DNA of 32,921 bases from Bacillota bacterium (lineage in GTDB: Bacteria > Bacillota > Clostridia > Lachnospirales > Cellulosilyticaceae), in assembly GCA_023393125.1 (NCBI GenBank), contig JAEWMQ010000050.1, positions 1-32,921 of the forward strand. The letters are read 5' to 3'. Positions 25,334-32,751 of the stretch are shown one piece after another. The notes under the pieces were generated by a model. The model ran no database searches. It saw only the letters and a list, made by a program, of their open reading frames with translations, and was not told the DNA's origin. Positions within the stretch are counted from its first letter, which is position 1. The number at the start of each line of letters is the position of its first letter. Made by a program: the position numbers and the translations under genes.

Positions 25334-27036
25334 AGGTTTCTTCTCCTTCTATCTTCTTTAATAAAGCTTTGAACAAAAACTTTAGGTTCTTCAAGTTTTA
25401 CTTTAACTGCAAGTGAATATAAAGATGTTTCTTTAAGATGAGCAGGCTCAGTAATAGTTGAATTGGTAAGCACATTAACTGTAGTATTATCAGCTAAAAC
25501 TTTACCGTCAGATAAAACAATAGCACGGTCGGTGTACTCTAACATTAAGTGCATATCGTGAGTAATCATGATGATTGTAATACCTTCATTATTGAGTGTT
25601 TTTAAGAATTCCATCATCTCTGTATAGTGCTTAAAGTCTTGCCCGGCAGTTGGTTCATCTAAAATGAGGATTTCAGGCTTGCTGACTAAAATAGAAGCAA
25701 TCGTTACACGTTTCTTTTGACCAAAGCTAAGGGCTGAAATAGGCCAGTTACGCATTTGATAGAGACCACATACTTTAAGTGTCTCATAAACTCTTTCTTG
25801 TACTTCAGCTTCAGGTAAACCTTGATTACGAAGTACAAGTGCTACTTCATCATAAAGCATTGGTTTAGAGATCATTTGATTTGGATTTTGTAATACAACA
25901 CCAATAGATTCAGAGCGTTCTTTAATCGTTAAATGTTTCATATCTTGACCTTTAAGTAGAAGTCGACCCTTAGTAGGCTTATAAAAACCACAAATAAGTT
26001 TTGAAAGGGTAGATTTGCCTGCTCCGTTTTTACCCACAATACTAAGCATTTCACCTTTGTGAAGTTTAAAGTTAATATCTTTAAGTAAAGTTTTACTTCT
26101 ATCGTAGCCAAAGCTGACTTGTTCAAACTCAAGAATTACATTAGCTTCAACTTCTTCTTCAGCTTCTGCGGCGTTATTCATAAAAGCTTCAAGTTTTTCT
26201 TTACATCCTTTAAGATTAATTTGATCTAAATGTTCAACCTTATCAAAAGCTTTAAGATCACACCCAGCATACTTAAGTGCTGTAATATAAAGCGGTTCAC
26301 GAAGGCCATTTTGCTTAAGTGTCTCTTCTTTAAATAACTGAGTTGGTGTTGTATCTAATAGGATGCTACCTTCATTCATAACGATAATACGGTCTACAGG
26401 ACGATATAAAACATCTTCTAGACGGTGCTCGATGATAATAATGGTTTTACCAGTCTTTTCATGTACTTGATGAATTAAATCAATGGCTTTTTCACCAGTA
26501 GCTGGATCTAGACTAGCTAAAGGCTCATCAAAAAGTAGGATGTCTGCATCGCTTACAAGTGTGCCAGCTAAAGTAACACGTTGTTTTTGCCCACCAGATA
26601 AAGAATGAGGTGCTGCATTTAGAAAATCTGCTACCTCTACAATAGAAGCAATTTCTTTTACTTTTTCTTTCATTTCATTTTGCATAATACATGCATTTTC
26701 AAGGCTAAAGGCCATATCTTCACCTACAGTAAGCCCAATAAACTGACTATCAGGGTCTTGAAGAACCGTCCCTACCATTTGAGAAAGTTCGAATAAGCTA
26801 AGATTAGCCGTTTCTTTACCGTGGATTTTTAAGCTACCAGTTGAGGAACCTTCTGTTCGAAAAGGAATAAGGCCATTTAAAGTAGCGCCTAGAGTACTTT
26901 TTCCTGAGCCAGAAGGTCCTAAAATGAGTACTTTTTCCCCTTCATAAATAGTTAAGTTAATGTTCTTTAAGGTAGGTTCATGTTGTACTCTATATTGAAA
27001 ATTAAAGTTATTAAATTCAATAACAGGTTTTTTCAT
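25321..27036 (-). CDS. ECF transporter fused double ATPase
   Basis: 571 aa with two complete ABC domains in one chain. Domain 1: Walker A GPSGSGKST at 40-48, signature LSGGQ at 146-150, Walker B LLFDEP at 167-172. Domain 2: Walker A GKNGAGKST at 335-343, signature LSFGQ at 436-440 (Phe for the usual Gly), Walker B LILDEP at 457-462. A linker of ~50 residues (including an EAEEEVEA stretch) joins them. This is the YkoD-like, duplicated EcfA form. I start it at 27036 (MKKPVIEF) behind AAAGGA; the TTG at 27066 lies inside the upstream gene's stop region and is less likely. Middle gene of the operon. Confidence 0.94.
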   Translation of the reverse strand: MKKPVIEFNNFNFQYRVQHEPTLKNINLTIYEGEKVLILGPSGSGKSTLGATLNGLIPFRTEGSSTGSLKIHGKETANLSLFELSQMVGTVLQDPDSQFIGLTVGEDMAFSLENACIMQNEMKEKVKEIASIVEVADFLNAAPHSLSGGQKQRVTLAGTLVSDADILLFDEPLASLDPATGEKAIDLIHQVHEKTGKTIIIIEHRLEDVLYRPVDRIIVMNEGSILLDTTPTQLFKEETLKQNGLREPLYITALKYAGCDLKAFDKVEHLDQINLKGCKEKLEAFMNNAAEAEEEVEANVILEFEQVSFGYDRSKTLLKDINFKLHKGEMLSIVGKNGAGKSTLSKLICGFYKPTKGRLLLKGQDMKHLTIKERSESIGVVLQNPNQMISKPMLYDEVALVLRNQGLPEAEVQERVYETLKVCGLYQMRNWPISALSFGQKKRVTIASILVSKPEILILDEPTAGQDFKHYTEMMEFLKTLNNEGITIIMITHDMHLMLEYTDRAIVLSDGKVLADNTTVNVLTNSTITEPAHLKETSLYSLAVKVKLEEPKVFVQSFIKEDRRRRNLCQM

Positions 27037-27055
27037 AGTTGTTCCTTTCTTTGTA

Positions 27056-27616
27056 TTAGTCTTCAAGTTTTAAACTTCCAGTCTTAATTCGTGTTTTAGC
27101 ATAAGAAGCTAATAAAATAGAGCCTAATATGCCGATGGTTACAATATTAGAGATTCCAGATACTGCTCCTTGAATATAAACTTTATTACTAGGTTCTGCA
27201 TAAATGAGTATATCTAAAGTAGGAGCAACAATCCCCCAAGCGATTACGTTTGCTAGAACTTGAAATACATTAAAAAGAATCAGTTGCTTTTTACCAAAGT
27301 ATCCATCGTGAAGTTTTAGGGTTTTAACTGAAAAACCAATAATGAGTCCGACTACAGCTGAGGCAATAATCCAGCTAAACCATGGGGAACCATAAGCTGT
27401 AATATCTTTTAAGGTATGGCCGATAAATCCAATAGAGGCGCCGGCTAATGGACCATAAAGTACAGCCATCAGTGCCAAAAAGGCATAAGCAGTTTGGATT
27501 TCTGTATTAGGAATACCCGTAGGAATAGAAGCAAAACGTCCTAAAATTAAAAATACTGCTGATCCAATTCCTATGGCTACAATTGCACGTATAGAAAGTA
27601 TTTTATTATTTTTCAT
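27056..27616 (-). CDS. ECF transporter substrate-binding S component (UPF0397-like)
   Basis: 186 aa with five to six membrane helices. The sequence is typical of the UPF0397 / ECF S-component family: VVAIGIG-type start (AIVAIGIGSAVFLILGRF), SIPTGIPNTEIQTAYAFLAL, GPLAGASIGFIGHTLKD and GSPWFSWIIASA. It binds the substrate and docks with the T subunit and ATPases. AGGAGA four bases before ATG 27614-27616 sets the start; a longer frame reaches into the riboswitch and is rejected. With the SAM-I riboswitch upstream, it fits the methionine-regulated MtsT of comparative genomics. The substrate (methionine, a precursor or a derivative) is inferred from regulation only. Confidence 0.92.
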   Translation of the reverse strand: MKNNKILSIRAIVAIGIGSAVFLILGRFASIPTGIPNTEIQTAYAFLALMAVLYGPLAGASIGFIGHTLKDITAYGSPWFSWIIASAVVGLIIGFSVKTLKLHDGYFGKKQLILFNVFQVLANVIAWGIVAPTLDILIYAEPSNKVYIQGAVSGISNIVTIGILGSILLASYAKTRIKTGSLKLED

Positions 27617-27658
27617 TGTCTCTCCTGTTTCTAAAAATAGATATTTTCTTTTGAACAC

Positions 27659-27802
27659 AAAAAAAAGCCTGAGCATAAACTCAGGCTTTGACCGGTCTAT
27701 ACTCATCTTTCAGTTTAATTACTGTTGGATTTGGCACCTTGATATTACACAGGTTGCCGGGTTTCATAGGGCCAGTCCCTCCACCACTCTTGATAAGCGA
27801 TT
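27659..27802 (-). promoter_or_regulatory. SAM-I (S-box) riboswitch with terminator
   Basis: On the - strand the leader carries the S-box conserved blocks in order: CTTATCAAGAG (P1), GGTGGAGGGACTGGCCC (P2 internal loop), GAAACCCGGCAACC (P2/P3), AAGGTGCCAAATCC (P3/P4), and the P1 partner GATGAG (27712-27717). Core aptamer ~27712-27797. It is followed by an intrinsic terminator at 27659-27689 (AAGCCTGAG / GCTCAGGCTT and a run of eight T). SAM binding should favour the terminator and switch off the ECF operon when methionine is plentiful. Confidence 0.96.
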
Positions 27803-27819
27803 ATATTCATATATAAAAT

Positions 27820-27848
27820 ATAATATTATGTAAACAAAAAAGTGTCAA
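27820..27848 (-). promoter_or_regulatory. Promoter of the SAM-riboswitch/ECF operon
   Basis: Reading the - strand: TTGACA (27843-27848), 17-base spacer, TATTAT (27820-27825). Transcription would start ~10 bases before the aptamer's P1. Confidence 0.9.
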
Positions 27849-27896
27849 TTGAATTATTATGGAAGTAAAGCAAGCTACTCAAAAAAAGTTTATGTG

Positions 27897-27925
27897 TTTA
27901 AGTCATGCGTAATTATGGTTATAAT
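27897..27925 (+). promoter_or_regulatory. Possible recQ promoter
   Basis: TATAAT (27920-27925) with TTTAAG 17 bases upstream. The -10 is perfect and the -35 partial. It lies 130 bases before the recQ ATG, divergent from the ECF promoter. Confidence 0.5.
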
Positions 27926-28053
27926 GGACAGATAGAGAATAACGTCATGTCTGAGAATAGAGTGTATTCATAGATATCAACTATAAACTAGGAATAAGCT
28001 AGGGAATACATTATATCTAAAGAATAAATAGAAAGAGAAGAAGGAGAAATAAA

Positions 28054-30243
28054 ATGAACCCATTAAATATACTAAAGAAATATTATGGTTATGATGCTTT
28101 TAGACCTGGACAGGAAGAATTGATCCAGGCTATCTTGTCAGGTAAAGATGCATTAGGTATTATGCCAACTGGTGGAGGGAAATCTATATGTTATCAAGTG
28201 CCGGCGCTTCTCTTAGATGGTGTAACTATTGTTATTTCTCCTCTTATTTCTTTAATGAAAGATCAAGTAGATACGCTTAAAGAGTATGGCATTGAGGCAG
28301 AGCTTATTAACTCGACCTTAACTACAAAAGAATTTAGAGAAATTAGAGCTAATGCTAGAATGGGAGCATACAAGCTTTTATATGTAGCACCAGAACGTTT
28401 AGAAACAGAGAGTTTTATGGATTTAGTAAGAGACATTCCTATTTCGATGGTTGCAGTGGATGAGGCGCATTGTGTAAGTCAATGGGGACATGACTTTAGA
28501 CCAAGTTATAGAAGAATTAGCCAAATTCTTTATGCTCTACCAAAGAGGCCGATTGTGGCAGCTTTTACAGCTACTGCTACCAAGCTTGTAAGAGAAGATA
28601 TTATTAAACTTTTAGAACTTAATAAACCATTTGAGTTAACTAGTAGTTTTGATAGACCTAATCTTTACTTTGAAGTAAGAAAGCCAGAAAACAAACTTCA
28701 TGAAACAGAAATGTATTTAAGAGAGCATGTTGGAGAAAGTGGTGTGATTTACTGTGCAACAAGAAAAGGTGTAGATGAGCTTTGTGAAAGGTTACGTAGG
28801 CTAGGTTTACCATGCACAAAATATCATGCAGGCTTAAGTGAGTCAGAGCGAAGTAGTAACCAGGATGACTTTTTATATGATAGGGTACCAGTTATGATTG
28901 CTACTAATGCTTTTGGAATGGGGATAGATAAACCCAATGTAAGATTTGTACTACATTATAATATGCCTAAAAATATGGAAGGTTATTATCAAGAAGCTGG
29001 TCGTGCTGGACGTGATGGGGAGGAGGCACAGTGTATTTTGCTCTTTGGAACGCAAGATATCATGACTAATCGCTATCTTATTGAAAATGCCAATGGATTA
29101 GGCAGACAGGTTGAGTATGATAAATTAAACAGCATGGTGGATTATTGTAATACGGAAAGTTGCCTTAGAAACTATATCCTCAATTATTTTGGTCAGCAAA
29201 GTTTAGAAGAGGACTGCCATCATTGTGGGAGTTGTAATAATGACACAGAAGAAGCGGATATTACAGTAGAAGCGCAAAAAATACTTAGCTGTGTTAAACG
29301 AATGAAGGAACGTTTCGGTAGTACTCAAGTGGCAGATGTACTGAAGGGATCAAATACTCAAAAAATAAAAAGCCTTAGGTTTAATGAGCTTACTACTTAT
29401 GGAGCTATGAAAGATTATCCCAAAGACACAATTAAGGAATTAATAGCTTTCTTGGTGGCAGAAGGCTATTTACAATTGGTAGGAACACAATACCCTATAC
29501 TTCAACTTACAGAAGAGAGTTACGAGGTATTAAAAGGAGAAAAATTAGTAACGATTAAGCGTGTCTTAGTTAAAGAAACAAGCCCTGTAAGAAATAAACA
29601 GGAATTAGATGCAAAAATAGATCTAGTATTGTTTGAAAAGCTTAGAGCTATACGATATGAGATTGCTCAAAAACAGCATATTCAGCCTTTTATGGTATTT
29701 CCGGATACTACTCTAAAAGAAATGAGTAGTAATTATCCAACTACAGAGGATGCACTTCTTCAAATAACTGGAGTAGGTGAGCATAAATTAAAAAAATATG
29801 GCGAAGCCTTTGTGGCAACTATTAAAGCTTATGTAGATGAAAATAATATAGATGTAAGTAAACACTTAAATTCAGTAACTCATAATGATTCAATGTCTTT
29901 AGGAGATTCAGGGCAAGATATTAGTAGGGTGCAAAAAAGATCAGCGCCTAGAGATAGTCATAAGTTAACCTATGAGCTTTATTTACAAGGAAAAAGTATT
30001 AGTGAAATAGCGGATGAAAGAAACCTAACACAGATGACAGTAGAAAACCATCTGATTAAGTGTGTACAGGAAGGTCTAGCTATAGACTTTACTCAGTTTA
30101 TACCTCCTCAATATGAGAAACAGATTTTAGAAGCTATTGAAGAATGTGGTGCAACACTACTTAAGCCAATTAAAGAAGTGTTGCCGGAAGAAGTTACTTA
30201 TACAGCCATTAAGTTTACTTTAATCAAGTATGGTAAATCTTAA
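28054..30243 (+). CDS. recQ: ATP-dependent DNA helicase RecQ
   Basis: 729 aa, 3'-5' DNA helicase for recombination and repair. Walker A GGGKS with K43, DEAH box at 136-139, motif VI region GRAGRDG. Zinc site of the RQC region: C370, C388, C391 and C394, the RecQ spacing; C365 is an extra cysteine. A winged-helix/RQC segment follows, then an HRDC domain at ~520-605 (LFEKLRAIRYEIAQKQHIQP ... ITGVGEHKLKKYGEAF). The C-terminal ~100 residues carry a helix-turn-helix-like module (YLQGKSISEIADERNLTQMT), the HTH_40-type tail known in many Firmicute RecQ proteins. AAGGAG precedes the ATG. Full length. Confidence 0.96.
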   Translation: MNPLNILKKYYGYDAFRPGQEELIQAILSGKDALGIMPTGGGKSICYQVPALLLDGVTIVISPLISLMKDQVDTLKEYGIEAELINSTLTTKEFREIRANARMGAYKLLYVAPERLETESFMDLVRDIPISMVAVDEAHCVSQWGHDFRPSYRRISQILYALPKRPIVAAFTATATKLVREDIIKLLELNKPFELTSSFDRPNLYFEVRKPENKLHETEMYLREHVGESGVIYCATRKGVDELCERLRRLGLPCTKYHAGLSESERSSNQDDFLYDRVPVMIATNAFGMGIDKPNVRFVLHYNMPKNMEGYYQEAGRAGRDGEEAQCILLFGTQDIMTNRYLIENANGLGRQVEYDKLNSMVDYCNTESCLRNYILNYFGQQSLEEDCHHCGSCNNDTEEADITVEAQKILSCVKRMKERFGSTQVADVLKGSNTQKIKSLRFNELTTYGAMKDYPKDTIKELIAFLVAEGYLQLVGTQYPILQLTEESYEVLKGEKLVTIKRVLVKETSPVRNKQELDAKIDLVLFEKLRAIRYEIAQKQHIQPFMVFPDTTLKEMSSNYPTTEDALLQITGVGEHKLKKYGEAFVATIKAYVDENNIDVSKHLNSVTHNDSMSLGDSGQDISRVQKRSAPRDSHKLTYELYLQGKSISEIADERNLTQMTVENHLIKCVQEGLAIDFTQFIPPQYEKQILEAIEECGATLLKPIKEVLPEEVTYTAIKFTLIKYGKS

Positions 30244-30305
30244 TATTCAAAGGATCGCTTAAGTTGAGTTAAAGTGATTTAAGTAATTCTTTAATTTATG
30301 AAATC

Positions 30306-30349
30306 AGTTTTTCTTTAGTTAAAGTATTACTTGATACTAAAGAAAAACT
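30306..30349. repeat. Perfect 14-bp inverted repeat after recQ
   Basis: AGTTTTTCTTTAGT (30306-30319) pairs exactly with ACTAAAGAAAAACT (30336-30349), loop 16 bases. No T-run follows on the + strand, so an intrinsic terminator is possible but weak. It borders the DnaA-box cluster. Confidence 0.7.
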
Positions 30350-30361
30350 TTAAAAGGTGCT

Positions 30362-30443
30362 TGTGTATAATTGTATATAACAGGGGTAAAATGTGGATAA
30401 GGTGTGTATAAGTACCCTTGGTTTAACATAAAGCTGTGGAAAA
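30362..30443 (-). other. DnaA-box cluster A
   Basis: Three exact matches to the DnaA box consensus TTATNCACA lie on the - strand within 50 bases: TGTGTATAA at 30362-30370, TGTGGATAA at 30392-30400, TGTGTATAA at 30403-30411 (written as + strand complements). Near matches at 30372-30380 (TGTATATAA) and 30435-30443 (TGTGGAAAA) share the orientation. No dnaA gene is in view. The gap 30244-30677 holds nothing else I recognise. Confidence 0.75.
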
Positions 30444-30677
30444 AAGAGTATATATCTGAAAATTTTATACTATTATAAGCGAGAAATAAAGGGAATAGTA
30501 AAGAATAGGTATTAGTGTTCAAGTGGATTATTAAGATGTAGTTAAAAGAAGCCTAAATAAGAAACAGTATAAATTAAAATTCTAAAAAGTTACTTTAATA
30601 TACAAAATAATGTATATATGATAGGGGAAATATGATACGATAAAACTATATTAAACCTATAATGAGGGGGAAGTACT

Positions 30678-30923
30678 GTGTTAATTTTAAAAGAAAGAGT
30701 ACTTTATGAGGGATGTAAATTATATGTAGAGTTCACACACCGAGCTGATATAGTAGTTTATAGCCTAATGCTAGAAACAGTAACGAATGAGAATGTCATG
30801 CTTTATGCATGTGATTCGAAGAAGGTTATAGATTTTATATTTGATGCTGTTATTGCAGAGCTTAATGCTTCTAATAATAGAGTGGTCGATGTCAACTATA
30901 TTATTAAGAATGCATGTGAATAG
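30678..30923 (+). CDS. Small unknown protein
   Basis: 81 aa, not recognised. A mixed beta/alpha composition with no signal peptide, membrane segment or metal motif; readable stretches are KERVLYEGCKLYVEFTHRAD and VIDFIFDAVIAELNASNN. GTG start at 30678 with GAGGGGG seven bases upstream, which makes a real gene likely. It stands alone with a terminator-like hairpin after it. Confidence 0.65.
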   Translation: MLILKERVLYEGCKLYVEFTHRADIVVYSLMLETVTNENVMLYACDSKKVIDFIFDAVIAELNASNNRVVDVNYIIKNACE

Positions 30924-30931
30924 TATGGTAT

Positions 30932-30983
30932 AAAAATCCTTTATAAGATGGAGATTCCAAAAACATCCTATAAGGGATTTTTT
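30932..30983 (+). terminator. Terminator after the small gene
   Basis: AAAATCC...TTATAAGATG pairs with CATCCTATAA...GGATTTTTT with small mismatches, ending in a T-run. Confidence 0.7.
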
Positions 30984-31053
30984 GATTATGAATACATAAT
31001 ATGTTAGAATGGAGATACTTTGTGAAACTGTAGGATTTAAAGAGGAGACAGCA

Positions 31054-32121
31054 ATGGAATTATCATATGGAAAGAAAGAGCTAGAACAAATAGCTAAATT
31101 ATATGGAATAAAAGGTGCATATAAACTTAAGAAAGCAGAATTAATAGAAGCTTTACTTGAGGCAATTCCTCAAAAAATGCCAGAGATTCTACCTATGCTA
31201 GATGAAGTGGATATAAGCAATTTTGAGGCACTTTTTAATGAAAATAAGATAATAGAAAGTGATGAAGAATTAGAGTCTTATTATAATCTAATGGAGCTAG
31301 AGCTAATTCAGCTTATAGAGGTGAATGAGAAGCGTCAATTAATAGTTGCAGATTTGGTCAAAGAAACCTATAAGAAAATAGATATGGCTCCTATTATGAA
31401 GGAAATTAAAGTTAATAGCAGCATCAGAAAACATGTTATAAGTGTATTAAACTTATATGGAGTTGTTAAATTAAGTTGGGCTGTAGAACTATATAATAGA
31501 AATCATGCTGAGTCAATTAATGAATTAGAGCTAGCTCAGTTTGTAAAAAAGGATATGCGATTAGCATGTCAGTGTAAAATTATAGAAGATTGCATTGTAG
31601 AGGAAACAATTTATGCATTAGACAAAGCAAACTTTAAAGATTTTATAGAAGCTACTATAGATAAGGACTATTATATTCCTTCTCAAGAATTATTGGACAA
31701 AATGTATGACGAAAGATATTATGAGTCAAGTATTCCTATTGAGAAACTTAAAGCTTATCTTAAGAAGACCTATAAAATAGAGGAAAGTGTAGTAGAAGAA
31801 GCGATTATTGCAGTTACAATGATTGCAAGAGTGGACTGCGATCGTAGTGGAAGAACAATGGAAATTATCTTAGAAGAACTTGCAAATCTAGGAGTGGAAT
31901 TTAAAAGTTTAGCTGAGATCAATGAAATTGTTAAACATATTACCTCTGTTATAAATGGAACAAGAAAATGGATTAATAAAGGATTTACAGCGCAGGAATT
32001 AAGTCCTCATACCTTTGATGAAAAGACAGGGCAAAAAATTAAAGTCATTGATATTGGAAGAAATGCGCCATGTCCATGTGGAAGTGGAAAGAAGTACAAG
32101 AAGTGTTGTGCTAATAAATAA
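31054..32121 (+). CDS. Rho_N-like and SEC-C domain protein of unknown function
   Basis: 355 aa. The N-terminus (residues ~3-35, KKELEQIAKLYGIKGAYKLKKAELIEALLE with a helix-loop-helix look) resembles the Rho_N/SAP-like nucleic-acid-binding motif. The middle is helical, charged and unrecognised. The last 22 residues are a SEC-C zinc motif (NAPCPCGSGKKYKKCC), the metal site also found at the SecA C-terminus, which binds SecB and ribosomes. Start at ATG 31054 behind AGGAG; the reading from 31009 lacks a ribosome binding site. A role at nucleic acids or the ribosome is inference. Confidence 0.8.
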   Translation: MELSYGKKELEQIAKLYGIKGAYKLKKAELIEALLEAIPQKMPEILPMLDEVDISNFEALFNENKIIESDEELESYYNLMELELIQLIEVNEKRQLIVADLVKETYKKIDMAPIMKEIKVNSSIRKHVISVLNLYGVVKLSWAVELYNRNHAESINELELAQFVKKDMRLACQCKIIEDCIVEETIYALDKANFKDFIEATIDKDYYIPSQELLDKMYDERYYESSIPIEKLKAYLKKTYKIEESVVEEAIIAVTMIARVDCDRSGRTMEIILEELANLGVEFKSLAEINEIVKHITSVINGTRKWINKGFTAQELSPHTFDEKTGQKIKVIDIGRNAPCPCGSGKKYKKCCANK

Positions 32122-32134
32122 CAATAAGTATAAG

Positions 32135-32174
32135 ATGTGCAGGTTATAAACTAGATATATAATCTGCATATTTT
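32135..32174 (+). terminator. Terminator after the SEC-C gene
   Basis: ATGTGCAGGTTATA (32135-32148) pairs with TATAATCTGCATAT (32158-32171) with G-T pairs, followed by a T-run. Confidence 0.75.
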
Positions 32175-32204
32175 ATATAAGAAAAAGTAGTAAACTTTTT
32201 GTAA

Positions 32205-32221
32205 ATGAGTTTCTAACTCAT
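32205..32221. promoter_or_regulatory. Dyad upstream of csoR
   Basis: ATGAGTT-TCT-AACTCAT, a perfect 7-bp dyad ~34 bases before TATAAT (32255-32260), the likely -10 of csoR. It lacks the G/C-rich centre typical of CsoR operators, so its role is uncertain. Confidence 0.35.
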
Positions 32222-32340
32222 ATCAAGTTAATGTAAAGTTAATAGAAAAGCTTCTATAATATGGGAAAGTAATTGATTAATGATATAGTAAGCTAAGCAT
32301 ATTATATGAAAAAGAATTTTAGTATAGGAGAGGTACAAGG

Positions 32341-32610
32341 ATGAATGAAGAGAAGAAAAAGGCATTACAGTCTTTAAAAACAGCCAGGGGTCAAATAGAG
32401 GGCATTATAAAGATGATAGAAGATGAGAGATACTGCATGGATATATCTAATCAAATACTAGCTGCTCAGTCATTATTAAAACGAGCAAACTTATTAATAT
32501 TAGAACAACATTTATTACATTGTGTAAAAGACGCATGTCATAATGAAGAGCGTGCAGATGAAAAAATCAATGAAATCATTAATATATTAGAAAAGCTCAT
32601 GAGTAAATAG
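32341..32610 (+). CDS. csoR: CsoR-family copper-sensing repressor
   Basis: 89 aa all-helical transcription repressor of the CsoR/RcnR family. The three Cu(I) ligands are present at the family spacing: C32, H57 and C61 (RYCMDI; LEQHLLHCV), the +25 and +29 offsets seen in M. tuberculosis CsoR (C36, H61, C65). It binds DNA without metal and lets go when Cu(I) binds, derepressing copper efflux genes. No CopA or CopZ gene is in the window. TAGGAGAGG precedes the ATG. The next feature downstream is a DnaA-box cluster and an rRNA promoter. Confidence 0.93.
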   Translation: MNEEKKKALQSLKTARGQIEGIIKMIEDERYCMDISNQILAAQSLLKRANLLILEQHLLHCVKDACHNEERADEKINEIINILEKLMSK

Positions 32611-32625
32611 GTGAAAAACTGTATT

Positions 32626-32680
32626 TTATACACGAAATGTGTATAAGTAAGTTGATAAGTTGTGGATAATAAGTGGATAA
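32626..32680. other. DnaA-box cluster B, upstream of the rRNA promoter
   Basis: Exact DnaA boxes (as + strand complement) at 32638-32646 (TGTGTATAA) and 32661-32669 (TGTGGATAA). One-mismatch boxes lie at 32626-32634 (TTATACACG, opposite strand, giving a perfect 8-bp inverted repeat with the first) and 32672-32680 (AGTGGATAA). The cluster is 43 bases upstream of the rRNA -35. Confidence 0.75.
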
Positions 32681-32722
32681 CTTAAAAAGTGATGTTTAGG
32701 TAAAAAAAAATAGAAAAAGGTG

Positions 32723-32751
32723 TTGACGTATGTAAAAAGATGCTGTAGTAT
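32723..32751 (+). promoter_or_regulatory. rRNA operon promoter
   Basis: TTGACG (32723-32728), 17 bases, TAGTAT (32746-32751), preceded by two A-tracts (32702-32710, 32714-32718) that could act as an UP element. The context AAAAGGTGTTGAC equals that of the tRNA promoter at 7408. Confidence 0.85.

Noticed and set aside
27573..27833. + strand open frame across the S-unit start and the riboswitch
   Set aside because: It is antisense to the SAM riboswitch and S-component start, with no ribosome binding site.
30362..30443. Chromosomal replication origin (oriC)
   Set aside because: DnaA boxes are dense, but there is no dnaA/dnaN gene and I did not identify a clear unwinding element, so I report only a DnaA-box cluster.
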